Below, in pieces: positions 1 to 13,308 of a stretch of 64,000 nucleotides of DNA (the first letter of the stretch is position 1; every line of letters starts with the position of its first letter). Under the pieces are notes generated by a model that was not told the DNA's origin, searched no databases, and was given only the letters and a program-made list of their open reading frames with translations. Both the position numbers and the translations under genes were made by a program. Source of the DNA: Macquaria australasica (Eukaryota; Chordata; Actinopteri; Centrarchiformes; Percichthyidae); NCBI GenBank assembly GCA_005408345.1, contig SEMN01000001.1, positions 5,158,110 to 5,222,109 of the forward strand, written 5' to 3'.

Positions 1-777
1 AATCATTACCGATGCATCTTTATAGTTAGGATAAGTAGTTATAAATATAAATGATGAATTATTAATGTTAAATTGTAATGTTAAAAGCTCTACAAAGCTT
101 GGATCTAGTGACCTTTGGCCCAATGTGTTCAGACAGACTAGTTACTAGGTCCAGACCAAATCATGGGCATATGGGTGCTGGGTGATGAAGTATGGTCCTA
201 ACTTGACAGTTAGTCCCAGCTGCTGGTCAGGCTTCCGTTTCCTGAATGTCAACAACTAGGTCATAGATGAATAATATATATTTTGTGATGTGTGTTTTTT
301 GTCTGTTTTTTTATCTTTTATTGAGGCCTGTAAAACAATATTACAATTTAAACATAGAGAGCTGAAAAATAAGTATTAACAGTGACAATTTTTAAAGAAC
401 TATCACTAATATGTCAATAATTGATGAGTAACTGAAATTGAACGTCTTTAAAACTGTAAATTGTGAACAATGGCAAAATTAGAATTCTCTAGCAATCACC
501 TTTAAAAATGATGCTTTTGGTAAAAGGTTTCTACTGGACACCATATATATTTACATTATATAACAGATACATAATATATACTGTAAATAACATAAATAAG
601 AGCACAGCATCAGTAAAGGTTACACTTCTAACCTTGCTCCAGTTGTTCTTACCTCAATTCTTTCTTTCTCATCAGAGCTTCCAAACCTTTTGATTCTGTC
701 ATATTCCTGATTAACTGACTGTTCCTTACTGCAAATTTGCTGTTAGTGGATCCTTCAGTCACCACCCTACCTTCTCC

Positions 778-778
<1 letters not shown>

Positions 779-810
<32 letters not shown>
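779..810. repeat. (AC)16 microsatellite
   Basis: Uninterrupted AC dinucleotide tract. A 69-codon minus-strand frame with VCVCVC is an artefact of it. Confidence 0.98.
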
Positions 811-811
<1 letters not shown>

Positions 812-1223
812 ACATATACGGCATTCTCCGAGCCAGGCAGGTCGCTGAGATCACACATCCAGCTATGATTACAAGGTGTAAGCCTTTATCATGGCCCCCA
901 CCTCTCACATATACAGGCTCAGCTGTAAACAGCTGTAAACACAGAGCCCCAGACAGGGAGGAAGCAGACAGGGGATTTCGATGTCATTTCTCATACCTAA
1001 AAATAATGGGACAGATAGAAAAAAGCCATCGCACTTTGTTGTATAAGCCACAATTGTTATCGTTCTAGCAAGGGGATATAATTACTGGCATTCAGATCCC
1101 GTCTGTGGCCTCGTTCATAAGCAACCAGAAAGCACCAGAGAGCATCTGTCAATGCAATGTAGTATGATCAAAGGCCTAGACGTTGTGCAGGCACGATGCG
1201 CACACACTCACAAACACACACTT

Positions 1224-1224
<1 letters not shown>

Positions 1225-1269
<45 letters not shown>
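1225..1269. repeat. (CA)22 microsatellite
   Basis: Uninterrupted CA tract preceded by imperfect CACA-rich sequence from 1199. Open frames on both strands here (HTHT, VCVC) are not genes. Confidence 0.98.
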
Positions 1270-1273
<4 letters not shown>

Positions 1274-2846
1274 AACATGGCCAGTCCAGGTAAACACTGC
1301 CTCTGCTCATTTGCATCACTAGAGCTGACTCACAAAGAGAAAACACAGCCAATAAACAACAAACAACAGCACAATCAGTTTTGCTTTGGAGGGCGTTCTG
1401 CACAGGATAGAAAACAGAAGGAGAGAAACAAGATAGTAAAGCAGGATTAGATCATCAGTGAGAGAAAGAGAGAAAGCTGAGCGATTAGCAGCAGTGGTGT
1501 CTTTGTTCAGCTACAAGTTGAGGATGAGGGGCACCGCCTGCCTGGTCCACTTCCACTCCCCTACACGCCCTTTTAAAAAGTGGTCCAATCTCAGCTCTAG
1601 TGTGCATAAATAGATCTGTAATTGCTTATTACAATACAATTAGGGCAAAGGAGATGAGAGAAGGAAAGATGCTTAGTGCAAATGTGGAGTGACAGGCCCA
1701 AGCACCGGGACCCAGGATTACAGTAGCCATTTGCACAAGGACAGAAAATGAGCGCGATGAGTGAGAGACAAAGAGGGAGAAAGAGAAAGAGAGAGACAGG
1801 AAGAAGGAGTTGGGGGTGGGGAAGGGCTGTCAAGCACAGGGCAGAAGCTAATGACAACTCTGGCTTCAACCTGCACAGACGTCTTTGAAGCCCGGCTCTG
1901 ATCAGAGCTGTGATTGCCACCACTGCAGGGCCACCACTCCTATATTAACCTACACTAACAGCTATTCAGTGAAAGTCACAGGCCCTTTCAAAACCTGACT
2001 TCTGCTAGAGCTGGCCATCTGTGGAATGACTCTGTGAGACGGCCAAGATGTGAGTACGGGGCGCACATGTAAGGGACACTGTTTGCATATGGCCTTGCTA
2101 TAACAGTGACAGTCAGGCTGAACACGGGGCCAGTTAGAGCTGATTAGCTGCACTTCCCTCCTCAACCCTCTACAGTTATGAAGATTGATAGAAGCAGCTT
2201 AGAGCTGATTATAGGGCCCAGGAGATGCATGGGCCCATACCCAAACAGCACATTCACACTGTATTCACAATGAGCACAGCATGCGATCGCTAGGCACAGG
2301 CCAGGCATTAAGCAAATGTTACAGCAACAAGAGGCAAATAAGAGAAATGGACAATGCCAGAAGTGCTCTTAAGAGGTTTTCGGAAATATGAATATTATGC
2401 TAATTAGATGCTTGCTTGTGGCCAAATCTGGGTTATTTGAGCAAGCACGTTATGAACATTTAACACATTTTCCTAGACAATATATTGTGAACATGACTGG
2501 ATATCTAAAACTCACTCCAGGGTTGTGAGACACAGTATGCCTCCGTGTAGCTGTGGAGGTCTATTTAGCATGCAGAACACTGAAATTAATCTTGTTTTGA
2601 CATGAGCCAGTCGTGCTTTGAAAAACAAAACAAAAATGGTGGAAATACTCTTTAATAATACAAATATCTGGGTCTTGCTCGAGCACATTTTAGGGAGTTC
2701 ATTGTAGGGAACAGGACAAATCGGCTGTAAGATCTCCCAATTCACTGTGTTCTAGTTTAATGTGATCGAGTAACAAACAACGTTTTAAGATTCTTTCCCT
2801 TTTATAATGAACATCGCTTTTTTCTACAATTACTAAGAAGCCTATC

Positions 2847-3258
2847 TTAAAGTTCCCCTCCACTCAAAAATGTGTTTTTCTTCTTGTTCCTATAGTTGTA
2901 TGTCTGAGCTTCACTGTACAGAATGATGTATGTGCAAAGTTTGACACTAGCAGGATGTTTTAATACTAATAATAAACTTTATTTATAGAGCACTTATCAA
3001 AACAAGTACAAAGTGCTTCACATAGAGAAAAATGACATAAAAAATGAAGTGAATCATAAAATACATAAAGGAGAATAAAAAAAACATTCCTCTGCTAAAA
3101 GTGGAAGGTTTCTATGCGCTCACTGAAAATCTGATTTTAAGGGGTGGGCCTACGAGCATGATTTGTGACATCACAAATAGTTTGGAAGCAAATCCTGGTC
3201 CAATTTGCAACTTAAACAAGTGTGATATAGAAACTTGAAGCTGCCAGTGCACATACAC
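2847..3258 (+). repeat. Old interspersed fish repeat interrupted by a LINE tail
   Basis: The outer parts (AAAGTTCCCCTCCACTCAAA, GAGCTTCACTGTACAGAATG, then GGGGTGGGCCTACGAGCATG and AACAAGTGTGATATAGAAAC) resemble a dispersed unit I have met in several teleost genomes. It looks split at about 2963-3084 by a tail-like AT-rich insert. Classification is by recollection only; no coding capacity. Confidence 0.55.
2963..3084 (-). mobile_element. LINE/SINE-type 3' tail nested in the repeat
   Basis: ACTAATAATAAACTTTATTTATAGAGCAC followed by CAAAGTGCTTCACATAG is the typical reversed 3' end of fish retroposons that end in a short simple repeat (here TAA-like). About 120 bases; no coding part. Confidence 0.55.
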
Positions 3259-3510
3259 TAATAATGGACTTCACAGTGAAGTAGGAGACATCTTGTGTCC
3301 AGCTGAAAAACTTTAGAAATAAACAAAATTTGCATATTCATAGATTCTGGAATTTTTAATGAGCTAGAAGGAGTAGACACCTTTTTAAGGATTTTAACGT
3401 GGAAATTATACTTTTCTTTTTTCTTTTTTTGCAGAAAACACATATTAGATACACATTGTTCCAAGCAGACTGTTTGTATATATGTTTTAATACATGTCTG
3501 GAGGGGATCT

Positions 3511-3870
3511 TTAAAGGCACCCTGTAGAGTTTTTGACCACTAGTATTGTTATGGAGTAATGCTTCTATGAGTGGCTGCCCGTTTTGTTTGTGTTGTGCAT
3601 GAGCACAAAGGAAGCACATGCACACACATGGGGTTGTCACAACATACAGTCCTGTTTCCGGATTCATGCTATTCTGCTGATCCACAGTTGGTAGCAATAA
3701 GGTGCAAAGAAGTGCAGCAAAGTGCCCGCAAAGGCAGAAAAGAAGGTTGCTATCAAGTAAACATGGATGTAAACAACGGAGGATTTGAAATATTTGTCAA
3801 AATCAGCTTTGCAAAGGTTTTATGTGGAAGGCAATGCTCAGGCAATAGCTCAAACTGACATAACTTTTCT
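3511..3870 (+). repeat. Dispersed repeat, copy 1
   Basis: Starts TTAAAGGCACCCTGTAGAG. It shares an ordered series of blocks with 11338-11680: GACC-CTAGTA, TATGAGxGG, CCTGT, TGATC-ACAG-TGG-AGTAA, GCAAAGGCAGA, GCTTTGCAAA-GTTTTATG-GGAAGG and ACATAACTTTTCT. A 95-codon open frame here is repeat sequence. Probably a non-autonomous transposon; class unknown. Confidence 0.65.
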
Positions 3871-4289
3871 GTCAGTAATACAAACCTTCATATTATCTTT
3901 TACTTTTTCATTTTCAGCCCCAGTTAATTTTTTAAATCATAAAACCTTTTTATCAAATGTGTAATTATATGGACAGAACATGGGGAAAAGACGAATCAAT
4001 GAACTAATCCTGCTGACCTTTTAAACCCTCTGCAGAGGGCTGAGCAATGGTTGACTCACTGAGATAGTTTGATCCTCCTTCAGTCCAGTGTGGCACACAG
4101 AGGAGACAGAGTCAGGACCCTGCAGTCACTTTTAACAGCTATATTTGGGATTGGGCTCTGTTCCTTACACTATAGTGCCTCCCAGTCTACTTTGGGTCTC
4201 TGCTGCCCTCTCCCTGTCTCTGAACTTGCACCAGGTTGAGAGTCCTTCAGCTTTGTCAAGTCTTTCTACTATATATTTATATCAAGAGA

Positions 4290-4400
4290 AGTTCATTTCA
4301 TTTGTATAGCCCAGTGTGTCAGTGGTCTTTATAGACCTGACCTGGCCCAAGATTTTCAAGAAGAGAAGTAAAAACGAAAAATGTCTTTGCACAAAAGATA
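4290..4400 (-). repeat. Possible retroposon tail fragment
   Basis: TTCATTTCATTTGTATAGCCCAG followed by a line resembling AGTGGGCTTTA looks like the reversed 3' end of a fish LINE or SINE (tail repeat plus TATAGC). Strongly diverged; low certainty. Confidence 0.35.
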
Positions 4401-4992
4401 AAATTGAAAGAAACCTCAGGAGAGGAACTACTGCATGAGTCCAGTAAAAATAGTCCAAAAAATGGGTCCTGTGAAATGAGTAAATGAAATAAGTCAAATG
4501 AAATAAGTCCAATATCAGTGCTTCACATCATTTCAAGACCAAAGTGGAGGTGGAGGATATGACGTGCAAGCCAAGGTCAGGACAGGTAGGTTTACAGAGT
4601 ATAGTACACATACAGTTTCAGTGCATTGTAAAAGGAGAGCCAATTTCCAAGTATTTATGTAAATTCATCTTGGCCTTGTGTTTTAAAAAATGATCAGCAC
4701 CATCAAATATTCTCATTCAGAGAAACTAGGAAACTGTGGGTGTGCAACAGAAACATTTTCTCTATAGTAAATAATCTCTCCTGCCGCAACTGTTTGAGTG
4801 GCAGCCTTTTCAATAAGTTGATGTTCTCTTGCATGACCCTTGACACTGATACCAAATGTTAATTTTTGTAACAAGACCCCTGTCTTTGTACTGACAGTAA
4901 GCACTGGAGGGGAAAACAAATGGGATTTTAACTTCCAATTACAATAATGGCTTTTTATGACAGGCCCTCCAACTACGCAACTTACACCCCCC

Positions 4993-4998
<6 letters not shown>

Positions 4999-5029
<31 letters not shown>
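4999..5029. repeat. (CA)15 microsatellite after a C-run
   Basis: CA tract immediately after an interrupted poly-C stretch (4987-4999). Confidence 0.97.
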
Positions 5030-5032
<3 letters not shown>

Positions 5033-5744
5033 GTAGGAAAACAATGCAGCTAATCATCCAGGAACCTCAATCTCTGGAAATGTGGTCATGTGAGTGACGT
5101 GATAAGAAAAGGAAGAGGAGATAAACAGGAGAAGCTAAGGCCACATAAAAGCAGGAATATCCTAGAGCTCTAATTTCTCATATAACACACACACATGCAG
5201 CTGCAGGTAACCCTGACATGCACCTTCTCTGTTTTCCAACTCAGTTTCCCCTCTCTAATCCTCTTACTATCAGGAATCTATATTTTTTGTAGTGCTGAAC
5301 TAATAGAGAAACAATCTTAATTAACAATAATAAAAATTGGGATCATCACTACGTATGCTTTTCATTCAAATTTCTTTCAAACATGTTCTGGCCCACCTTC
5401 TAATGTTCAGCTCAGAAGGCCAGGCAATGGTGCGCAGCTGGTTACACGGAGCAAACCATCAGAGAGATGAGAGCGCTGACAATGACATCCGGAGGACATA
5501 TTAGTGAAGTAGAACACACAGCTCGACGAAATCTTGACATTGTAGACTTTTCTCTCGACTATCATTGAATTCCTTCAGGACTGCCTATATTCACCAGCTA
5601 CACTGTGTTTACCAGGTTGCCATGGGAGCAACAGCCTAACCCTAAATACAAGACTCTCTAAATAATCAAAATAAATAGTTCAGTCTTGAATACAGGATTA
5701 TTTGAGGGAAATTTAATTATTGTTATTATAATTATTACAATGAA

Positions 5745-5938
5745 ATGCTTAGTCGATTAATGTAGTCATCGATTGACAGAAAATAAATGTGTCAGACAAA
5801 ACAAGCAATTTGAAGATGTCACCTTGGGTGCTGGGAAATTGTGAAGGGCATTTTTAGAGCCAAAACGATTAATCAATTAATCCGGAAAATAACTGGCAGA
5901 TGAATCAATAATGAAAATAATCAGTAGTTGCAGCCCTA
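5745..5938 (+). mobile_element. Non-autonomous DNA-transposon-like repeat (GTTGCAGCCCT end), copy 1
   Basis: Contains AGTCGATTAATGTAGTCATCGATT, CAGACAAAACAAGCAATTTGAAGATGTCACCTTGGG-type core, and ends AATGAAAATAATCAGTAGTTGCAGCCCTAA. These are hallmarks of a very abundant teleost MITE-like family with AGGGCTGCAAC termini. The left terminus is missing and the middle is deleted. Confidence 0.75.
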
Positions 5939-7254
5939 ATTAATTATGTAACCGTGTAAATGGTTTAAGCAGAGTTTTACTCACACTGGCATTAGCAGCA
6001 TTGTTGTCTAAATATAAATGCAGCCACATGTGACTAACTGAATGCAACCTTGTTAATCATTTATAAGTAAAACAAACTCCAGGCAACTGCCAAGATGATG
6101 GAAGCGCAATTCATTGTACTACAAAGTTAATTATGTGGATCATTGTTTTCCAAAAATAAACTGCAAGTGTGCATCATTATGACTGGCTACCAAGGTCATC
6201 AGGCATTCAGTATCTTCAGAAACATGAATTCAACTTGCCATTAGCGGCATCTTGGGTGTCATACATTCATGCCTTTTACTGTTCACCTCAAGGACAAGAA
6301 TGTCAGTTTTCCCAAAGAAGAAAGTCGGTCAGGACTTTCCCCCCTATTAAAAAAAGTCAGTTCACCATGGTGAGGTCTGCACTTTGTGTCATATGCAGTG
6401 CAGTGAGCTGCTGAGGTGACTTTAATCGGTCACATTTTATGGGCAATCACAGTTGGTCGTTTCTGCTTATTATTTCATTTGTTGTTTATATTCAAATGTA
6501 GACTGAATCACACAGCTATTTCATACAACTTTCTATTTCTCTATTTATTTATTATGCACATATAAAAAATCCTGTATAATTTCTCTTCCAAATGTTTACA
6601 TACTTCATGTTTGAATTACCTTTGACATTAAGGACCATAAAGTGCAGTCAAAGGACATAAACACACACACACAGCCTCTAGCAAAGTAAAATATATTGAC
6701 ATGATTTACTAAGCTCAATTAAACCTTACAGCTTATCGTATTAATCTGCTCAAGAACTGGACACCTTAAAGTAACATGTTGTGCACACTGTGTAGTAATG
6801 CTTTATTACATTTTTGGCTTCTAATTACTAAACCAATCCAAACCAATGCTGTGCTGTGCATTTAAGAAAAGTGACCCTAAGAGAACTCCTTAAACACCCC
6901 TGAACCTCTGTTTGAATGTGCCTTTAAAAGATCATTTATATATATATACATATCATTTATACTGACAATTACAATTAACAGTAATGAATAACCAGAGAAG
7001 CTATGTTTGAAAAACCTGAGAAACAGGACAAGCAGAATGTAAACGATAGCACTATTGTCATCACAAACTAATAACCACGATATCACTTTTATACAAATAC
7101 ACATTATAACCTTTCCTTTATTTACAATCTGGTAGTCTGGCAGCTCCCTTAAACTAACAGCAGCACTTGGGACTGTATCTTATGTGCTATGTCAATGCAT
7201 TTTTGACAGTGTTTTTAGTCATCCCAGACAATGGTTGTGGTCCACTTAATTGAT

Positions 7255-7460
7255 GTAATTAATGTTCATCATGGTGAGTGTTTGCTGAACGACTTCTAAA
7301 CCCCGAGCCTCTCGGCTCCTCTCAGGAGGAGAATTGGGCGAGCATGAAGCACTCGAGTTTTTTGTCATGCTTCACAGGAACCTAGAAATGAGTGAAATAA
7401 TTCTCAGCTCTTAAGCATGCTCAGAAGAGCTCAGCAGCGGGGCTCAACTAAGTCATTCTC
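7255..7460. promoter_or_regulatory. Candidate conserved non-coding element
   Basis: Higher GC than its neighbours with short palindromes (CCGAGCCTCTCGGC; CTCTCAGGAGGAG; GAGCATGAAGCACTC and TCATGCTTCAC). No coding pattern. Might be regulatory; low certainty. Confidence 0.25.
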
Positions 7461-10400
7461 CATGGCGTGGATGGCTCCCAGGCAGTCCTGACCAGCTAGC
7501 GTCCAGTTACCTGGACACACATCCTCTCACCCCACAATACACAATCATTTAGTGGCAGGTGATGCATGGTAGAGCAAGCACAATGATCCTGACTAGATGT
7601 CATGTAAAAGGGGACTGTTTACACTCTGTCGCACTGTGGCTGTCTGTGTGTGCCGATGCTGCAATGCCTTGTACTGTCCTTGATGCACCTGGGTAGTGCT
7701 GTCTGGCCGTGATTGGAGTGAAGCAGAAGAGGAGGAGATATAGAAAAGCCGGGAGGAGGAGGAGAAGGGAGTAAAATCTTACTTTGTGTGGTAGAAGATA
7801 TTTTGTTCTCTCATCTCTGGAATTATATAAACTGCTTGTGGCTAGTGGAGGCCTCAGCTGTGGTGAAAATAGGCCCCAACTGCCTCACTCCCTAACAATC
7901 TACTCCACATCTCCAAATCTTCCATCTCTGCCCCTAAGCAGTGGTAGGAACAAACAAAAACCTCCTCCTCTCCACTCTTTGTCTGTATTTCATTTCCTCT
8001 GAGGAAGAGGGCTCTCTTAAAATATTCAGCCACTTTAAAGTGGCATGTCACACTAGCCAGGCTATTTTCTTTGATGAGCTCTAGTCCTAATCCTTCAATG
8101 ATACATCTTCTTCCAACTCCATCACTCAAAGTGAGGTACCCTACAGAATAGTTATTGGTTGAAGAATCGGTAGAAAAAAGGAATTGCTGGGTTTCCAAGC
8201 AGGTCTTACACATCAGGCGTATAAATGGAGCTGTGTGACACTATGGCCAAATGGATTCCTGCACACGGTGAACACACACCCTTAACATGCTGCTGGGCCA
8301 CAATCTCAGCCCCCAGCCTTGGCTCAACCCACCTGCCCCACCTACAGTTTAATTCACTCTCCAGCTAAAGCTGGGTAGTAGGCCTGACCCCCACAGCTCT
8401 GGCCGTCACTTACTGCTGACCTCCAGCAAGGTGCCAATGAAACATGTCCATTGAGTGGTGAGCAGAACAACCTGCCTCACCTGGCCCCTGCTGACAGCTC
8501 AGCATTTTAAAGAGCAGGAACGGATCAACACAGGTTCATGGCTGCACAGCCAGGCCGCCTTGCCTCTGGCCTGAGAAATGCACCGCAGCAAATGCCTGAA
8601 CTGAGAAGACGAGGGGGGTTAATTTTGATGCTTCAAAGATATTAAACCAGTCAAAATACTGATTTACTGACAAATCCTGATGTGATGAACTAAAGACGGA
8701 GAGAATATTGAATAACAAATGTGCAAATACGGGACTGAAAGACTTATTTTAGACTTATTTTTTTGTACAAGTCATACTTCTGAAAAACTATATAGAAATA
8801 ATTAAACTGGAACTCTCGAGACCATGCACACTACACTTGTATCTGCAAAGTATGCATAATCTTAATTTTAATGCATTACCATTGTTTGATTAAGACAAGT
8901 AAACCTAATAGGGCTTGGGCACTTTTTGCTTAAGACTCCAAGTGAACTCTCACCAATCCAATGATCCTTGAGCCTATCCATTTGTTCTGGCTAGCATATT
9001 AGCTAACAATTGTCTCCTTACACATCTAGCAGACACAGAGCGGCACTGATGTCCCTTTGGCCTCCTTTTTGAATTTAAGTCCAATAGCGTTTAAGTCATA
9101 ATGTGGCCCTCCCTGGCATGCTAAATGTTTGATTTTCTTCACCAGTCACTCTCTTTTTCTTTGTTTTTAGTTCTACGCCCTTTTCACATGAGGCATGTAC
9201 CAGAAACTGGGAGAGGCTGACCACGGTTTTACAGGAGCTGGCATTGCTGTGGTGTCTGATAACAGAGTCAATGAGCTATGAACCAGGTAAAAGCTGCATA
9301 CAGTTGCATAGTGTGTTGGTGGGATCACCAGCATTAACAACCCCTTCACTTAACTGTGAATCTAATTTTAAAATATTGCAAAACAGAGCTTTGACTAGAT
9401 ATAACAGGTGTGCACGTGACTTCGTGATAAATCATTCAGGATGAATGCATCATCCACCTACTAAAACATGTAGAGAAAAAGGGTGTTAATTCAAAGTGGT
9501 ATAAAAAAGATATACTTGTTGGGGTGAAAATCAAATGTACTGTCTTGAGTCACTTCATAAATGTAGTTTTTAATTCTGGAAAATAAGCAGGCTCCAACTA
9601 AGATCTCAAAAATACGAACAAAGTGTGCATTTTAGTTCTTGCAAGAACAAGACAGATTCTCTCCTCTGAGTGTTTCAGTCATTAAAATGATAGCAGCTAC
9701 AGTGCTTTTTTTTAAACACAGCTGAGATCCAGTAATATTTAAACAAATGAGAATAAAGCCTCAATTTTACTGGGTCATAAAAGCTTATTAGAGCGTTAGC
9801 ACAGCATCCCTCTGATCTTTCGTTCTTCCTACCTTTACTTCTCCAATTCAGTGAGAAAAATTAGCCTTTTTGTCCTGCAAATATTTTGACCTTTATAAAA
9901 TGGAGCCAGTGCAACTGCAATACTTACCAAAGATTCAACTATTCTTATTTCTGAATACACTGTTTCTTTGTCAGCTCTTTCTCTCCCTGTCTGTGCTCTC
10001 TCAGCTGTGCAGTGCAACGTCATTTACATAAACGCACGTGATTGAACAAAACACAGCGACCGGAGGACCCAGGCAGACTAATAACAGGCCATTCTGCATC
10101 TGACAGCTCGCTCTCTCTGTCAGGTGAAACTGTGGCTGCAGTCTAGTCTGACTCGGCTTGTACCCTCAAAACAGCAACACCGACGTCAACAATTCAGAGC
10201 ATGAGAAATAGGAGGTGCGGGGAGAGCGTGTCAAATTAGAGTCCATTGCATGAGTCTCACGCTCACTGCGGGAGATTTGGCCTAGGGCCATGTTCCAGAT
10301 TTGGGGGAGTTCCAGGTGTTACTCAGCACAGTTATCCAGCTTATCAATCCTACTTCATGAGTCAGGCCTCTGCTCTTGCTTCCCTCAGAGCGAGCAAAAC

Positions 10401-10533
10401 AAATTCGTATACAACCGCAGTTAATGGATACCCAGCACAAGCAGCGCTGCACACGAGCTAAAAATGGAAAAAATGGCTAGTAAATTTTAATATGTTAGCT
10501 ACCCAGCAGGTAGTGAGAATGGACAAGACCATT

Positions 10534-10554
10534 CACACACACACACACACACAC
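10534..10554. repeat. Short (CA)n tract
   Basis: About ten CA units in otherwise unique-looking sequence. Confidence 0.9.
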
Positions 10555-11337
10555 TGCAGTTCAGTGTTTTACACTCTAACTAAAACCAAAAAAATCAGTA
10601 ATTTGATGTTTTGCATAATTATTTATCCATTGTTTGCATCAAAATAAACATCAACCTGGGGTTCTGTGCATTGCTGCTGAACAAAGTTATTAAGAAAACA
10701 TTGGACATCATCATTAAAAATAAGCTCATCTCTCTTTCAGAACTTCAAACTGGCTCATTTACAGCATTTCATTTCCAAAGGGGGTCTATTTAATGAATTC
10801 AATTTCCTTTTGCATAAGAAATGTGATAATAAATGTGAAATTCATTACAGATTATTACATTTCTGTCAGGTAACAGTGGCAGGAGATGTATGCTATTGTT
10901 AACCCATTCATTTTGAAACTGAAATTTGTAATGGAATTATAGTGTATATAAATGTGTGTATATATATATACTGTATACATCTATATATATATTTTTTTTT
11001 TGGGTGGGGGGGCAGTGTCTCCCAGCGTCCACACTGTACATTTCATCACAATATTATGACACTTATTTAACTTCTCTTTGCAGGGACTGCTATGTCCAAT
11101 AGACTACTCAACTATGATTACTTTAAAAAGGAGTTATCTCTAATAATCTTATTAACAAACATTTACCATAAAAAGTTAAAACATGTACAGAACAAGTACC
11201 CATTTTAAGAAAACTGCAATTGCTGCGATTTCTAAGATTTCTTTGAGCATCAATTAGCTGTGACCCGACGTATTACCAAAAGTTATGTCGAGTTGTATAG
11301 TTCATGGAAATTGTCTCAAAATTAAACAAAACCCTCT

Positions 11338-11680
11338 TAAAAGGTTGCCTGAGGAGTTTTAGACCTCTAGTAGCACTATGGAACTGTTTCTCTATGAGCG
11401 GAGCATGTGCACGCTAGTGCCGCGATACACATTCCTGTCACAATATCCACAATATTCCACTGATCTACAGGTGGCAGTAACATGCCAAGATGCGCCGGCA
11501 AAGGCAGAGAAGAAGAAGCCAATACGCCAGTAGCAATGCTGGATTTAAAATACTATTAAAATTAAAATAAAAATTGGCTTTGCAAATGTTTTATGAGGAA
11601 GGAAACGCACTCGACATGCTTGTTAGGATATACAACATGTTTTGGTGAGTAACACTGCAAGTACACATAACTTTTCTTTG
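11338..11680 (+). repeat. Dispersed repeat, copy 2
   Basis: Second, independently decayed copy of the unit at 3511-3870, in the same orientation. It begins TAAAAGGTTGCCTGAGGAG and ends ACATAACTTTTCTTTG. It retains CACTGATCTACAGGTGGCAG and GCAAAGGCAGAGAAGAAGAA. The two copies differ by many substitutions and small indels, so neither is recent. Confidence 0.65.
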
Positions 11681-12439
11681 TTTATAAGAAAACTCCACAG
11701 GAGCCCTTTCATCCACTCTTGTTTGTGAAGGCAGACATCTCTGGAGCAAGTGCATTGTGACTTGTAGGGTAATCAGACATTTCTGATCCCAAGACACACA
11801 TAGGGCAACCCCATGCTAATATCAGCTGGGCCCAAATTAAGTATCTTTATAAATTCTTCAGTACACACCATTTGTTGTTCTTTAATTAAATAAGATAGTA
11901 GACCTAACAATACTTGTCAACCACATCCCCTGAGCTAAGGTTAGCCTTAGGCTTAATTTTATCTACATGAGACGAGGTCAAAATAACAAAGCATTTATTC
12001 TAAGGCCTGGGCTAAGGTTTGCCCTGGGTTTTAATATGTGTATTGTAAAAATGGCTTAAGATCCTGAATTTAATTCGATGTAGTGAGTTAATCATGTCAA
12101 CAGCATGTCACAGAGCCATAACATACTGTTCAAACCTATCTTATATGTGGTTCAGCTTAACAGGGCTGAATTTTGAGATCGGTACGTAATAATGACAGGA
12201 GAGTTAAAAGCTTTATAAATTCGAGGTAGCATATGTGAAAGATCTGGTAAGCTTCCAAGATATCCCCCTTGTCGCAGGGCATGTGCCAGCTCATCATGCA
12301 CTAATACAACACATGATGGATGTGTATGGTACAAACACACACATACAAACGGTCCCGCACAACAGTCATTTCTTGTCTGTCTGCGCAGTAGCCAACCGTA
12401 GGCAGCACAGAGCTGCAGAAAACAGGCTTAGACACACAG

Positions 12440-12600
12440 TTCTACATGAAAACCCTTCTTTTCCATGAGCTGATCCTTCTTTGTTCTGCATAAATGCCAA
12501 TTACATAATTCTCTCTGGCATGCAAATCAGATTAGAGGAGGCCATGGCAGATCACCTATACCGCTCGGTCTAGTACGGCTTCCAAATCCACAAGAATAGA
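12440..12600. promoter_or_regulatory. Candidate conserved non-coding element
   Basis: Repeat-free and dense in transcription-factor-like words: an exact octamer ATGCAAAT at 12520-12527 next to CAGATTAGAG, plus CCAATTACATAATTC just before it. Combination of POU and homeodomain-like sites suggests an enhancer; this is by eye only. Confidence 0.35.
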
Positions 12601-13267
12601 ACATTTGGGGACACCACATTTCTATGCATTTAACAATTTAAGCTTTTAGCTTTTTTATTCAAGATGCAATTGACTAAACACCATTAATTTAAAAAATCTT
12701 AGTCATATCATTAATAATTTTCACAAAGTAGGGACGTCTTTCAGGTGCAGGGATGGTACTATTTGTAATGCAGAGGGACATATTTGGCATACGTGTGGTG
12801 GTATTTGATTAAAGAAAATGCAATGTGAAATTTTGATAGTGAAATATCAAGGGTATTATCAAATGTTAGAGATGTCCAGGAGTATACATGACATACTATA
12901 TCAGGGGGATATTTGTATGCTGAGAAGAGACACTGACATTTAGCTTGTGGGCACCGATACCCAGAATCATGCTGGGAAAGGGAACCAATGCAAATTAGCA
13001 AATCGAAGGAAAGTGACACTTTGCTGTTGGCTGTAAGAAGTCAAAAAAAATAATAAATTGTTGCAGCAGTGCACAGTGCAGTCAAGAAAAACACAAAATG
13101 GGCTCTCACTATGCTTTTCTGTGTGAGTATGTGCAAGGGCGCATGTGTGGACTTCCCTGTGTGTTTGTTTCAGCCCAAGGAACTAAAGAGCAGAACAAAC
13201 CAGAAGTTGCCTGACAGCACAAGACCCTACCCAATGTGAACTTTGAGGATGCGGGGACAGCTGGTGG

Positions 13268-13308
13268 AGGAGAGAGAGCGAGAGAGAGAGAGAGAGAGAG
13301 AAAAAAAA
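13268..13308. repeat. (GA)n tract with poly-A end
   Basis: GA repeats with one C interruption (13279), followed by eight A. The 101-codon minus-strand frame across it (SLSLSL) is repeat-driven. Confidence 0.95.

Larger units (their letters stand above)
1..2846. other. Intronic sequence, no gene seen
   Basis: AT-rich start, two CA microsatellites (779, 1225), and a GA-rich patch around 1440-1810. 2380-2420 has GCTAATTAGATGC. Frames of 60-108 codons lack domains or splice context. Confidence 0.6.
5939..11337. other. Intronic sequence, no gene seen
   Basis: Mostly unique-looking AT-rich sequence with the motif-rich block at 7255-7460, a GC-balanced patch at 8260-8560, a short CA tract at 10534 and a TA/poly-T/poly-G run at 10958-11014. 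The 119-codon minus frame at 7854-8213 shows no known domain. Confidence 0.6.

Noticed and set aside
649..858. Open frames with VCVCVC or HTHTHT runs (also at 1176-1450, 4713-5057, 18904-19154, 22139-22330)
   Set aside because: They are translations of CA/TG microsatellites and appear on both strands.
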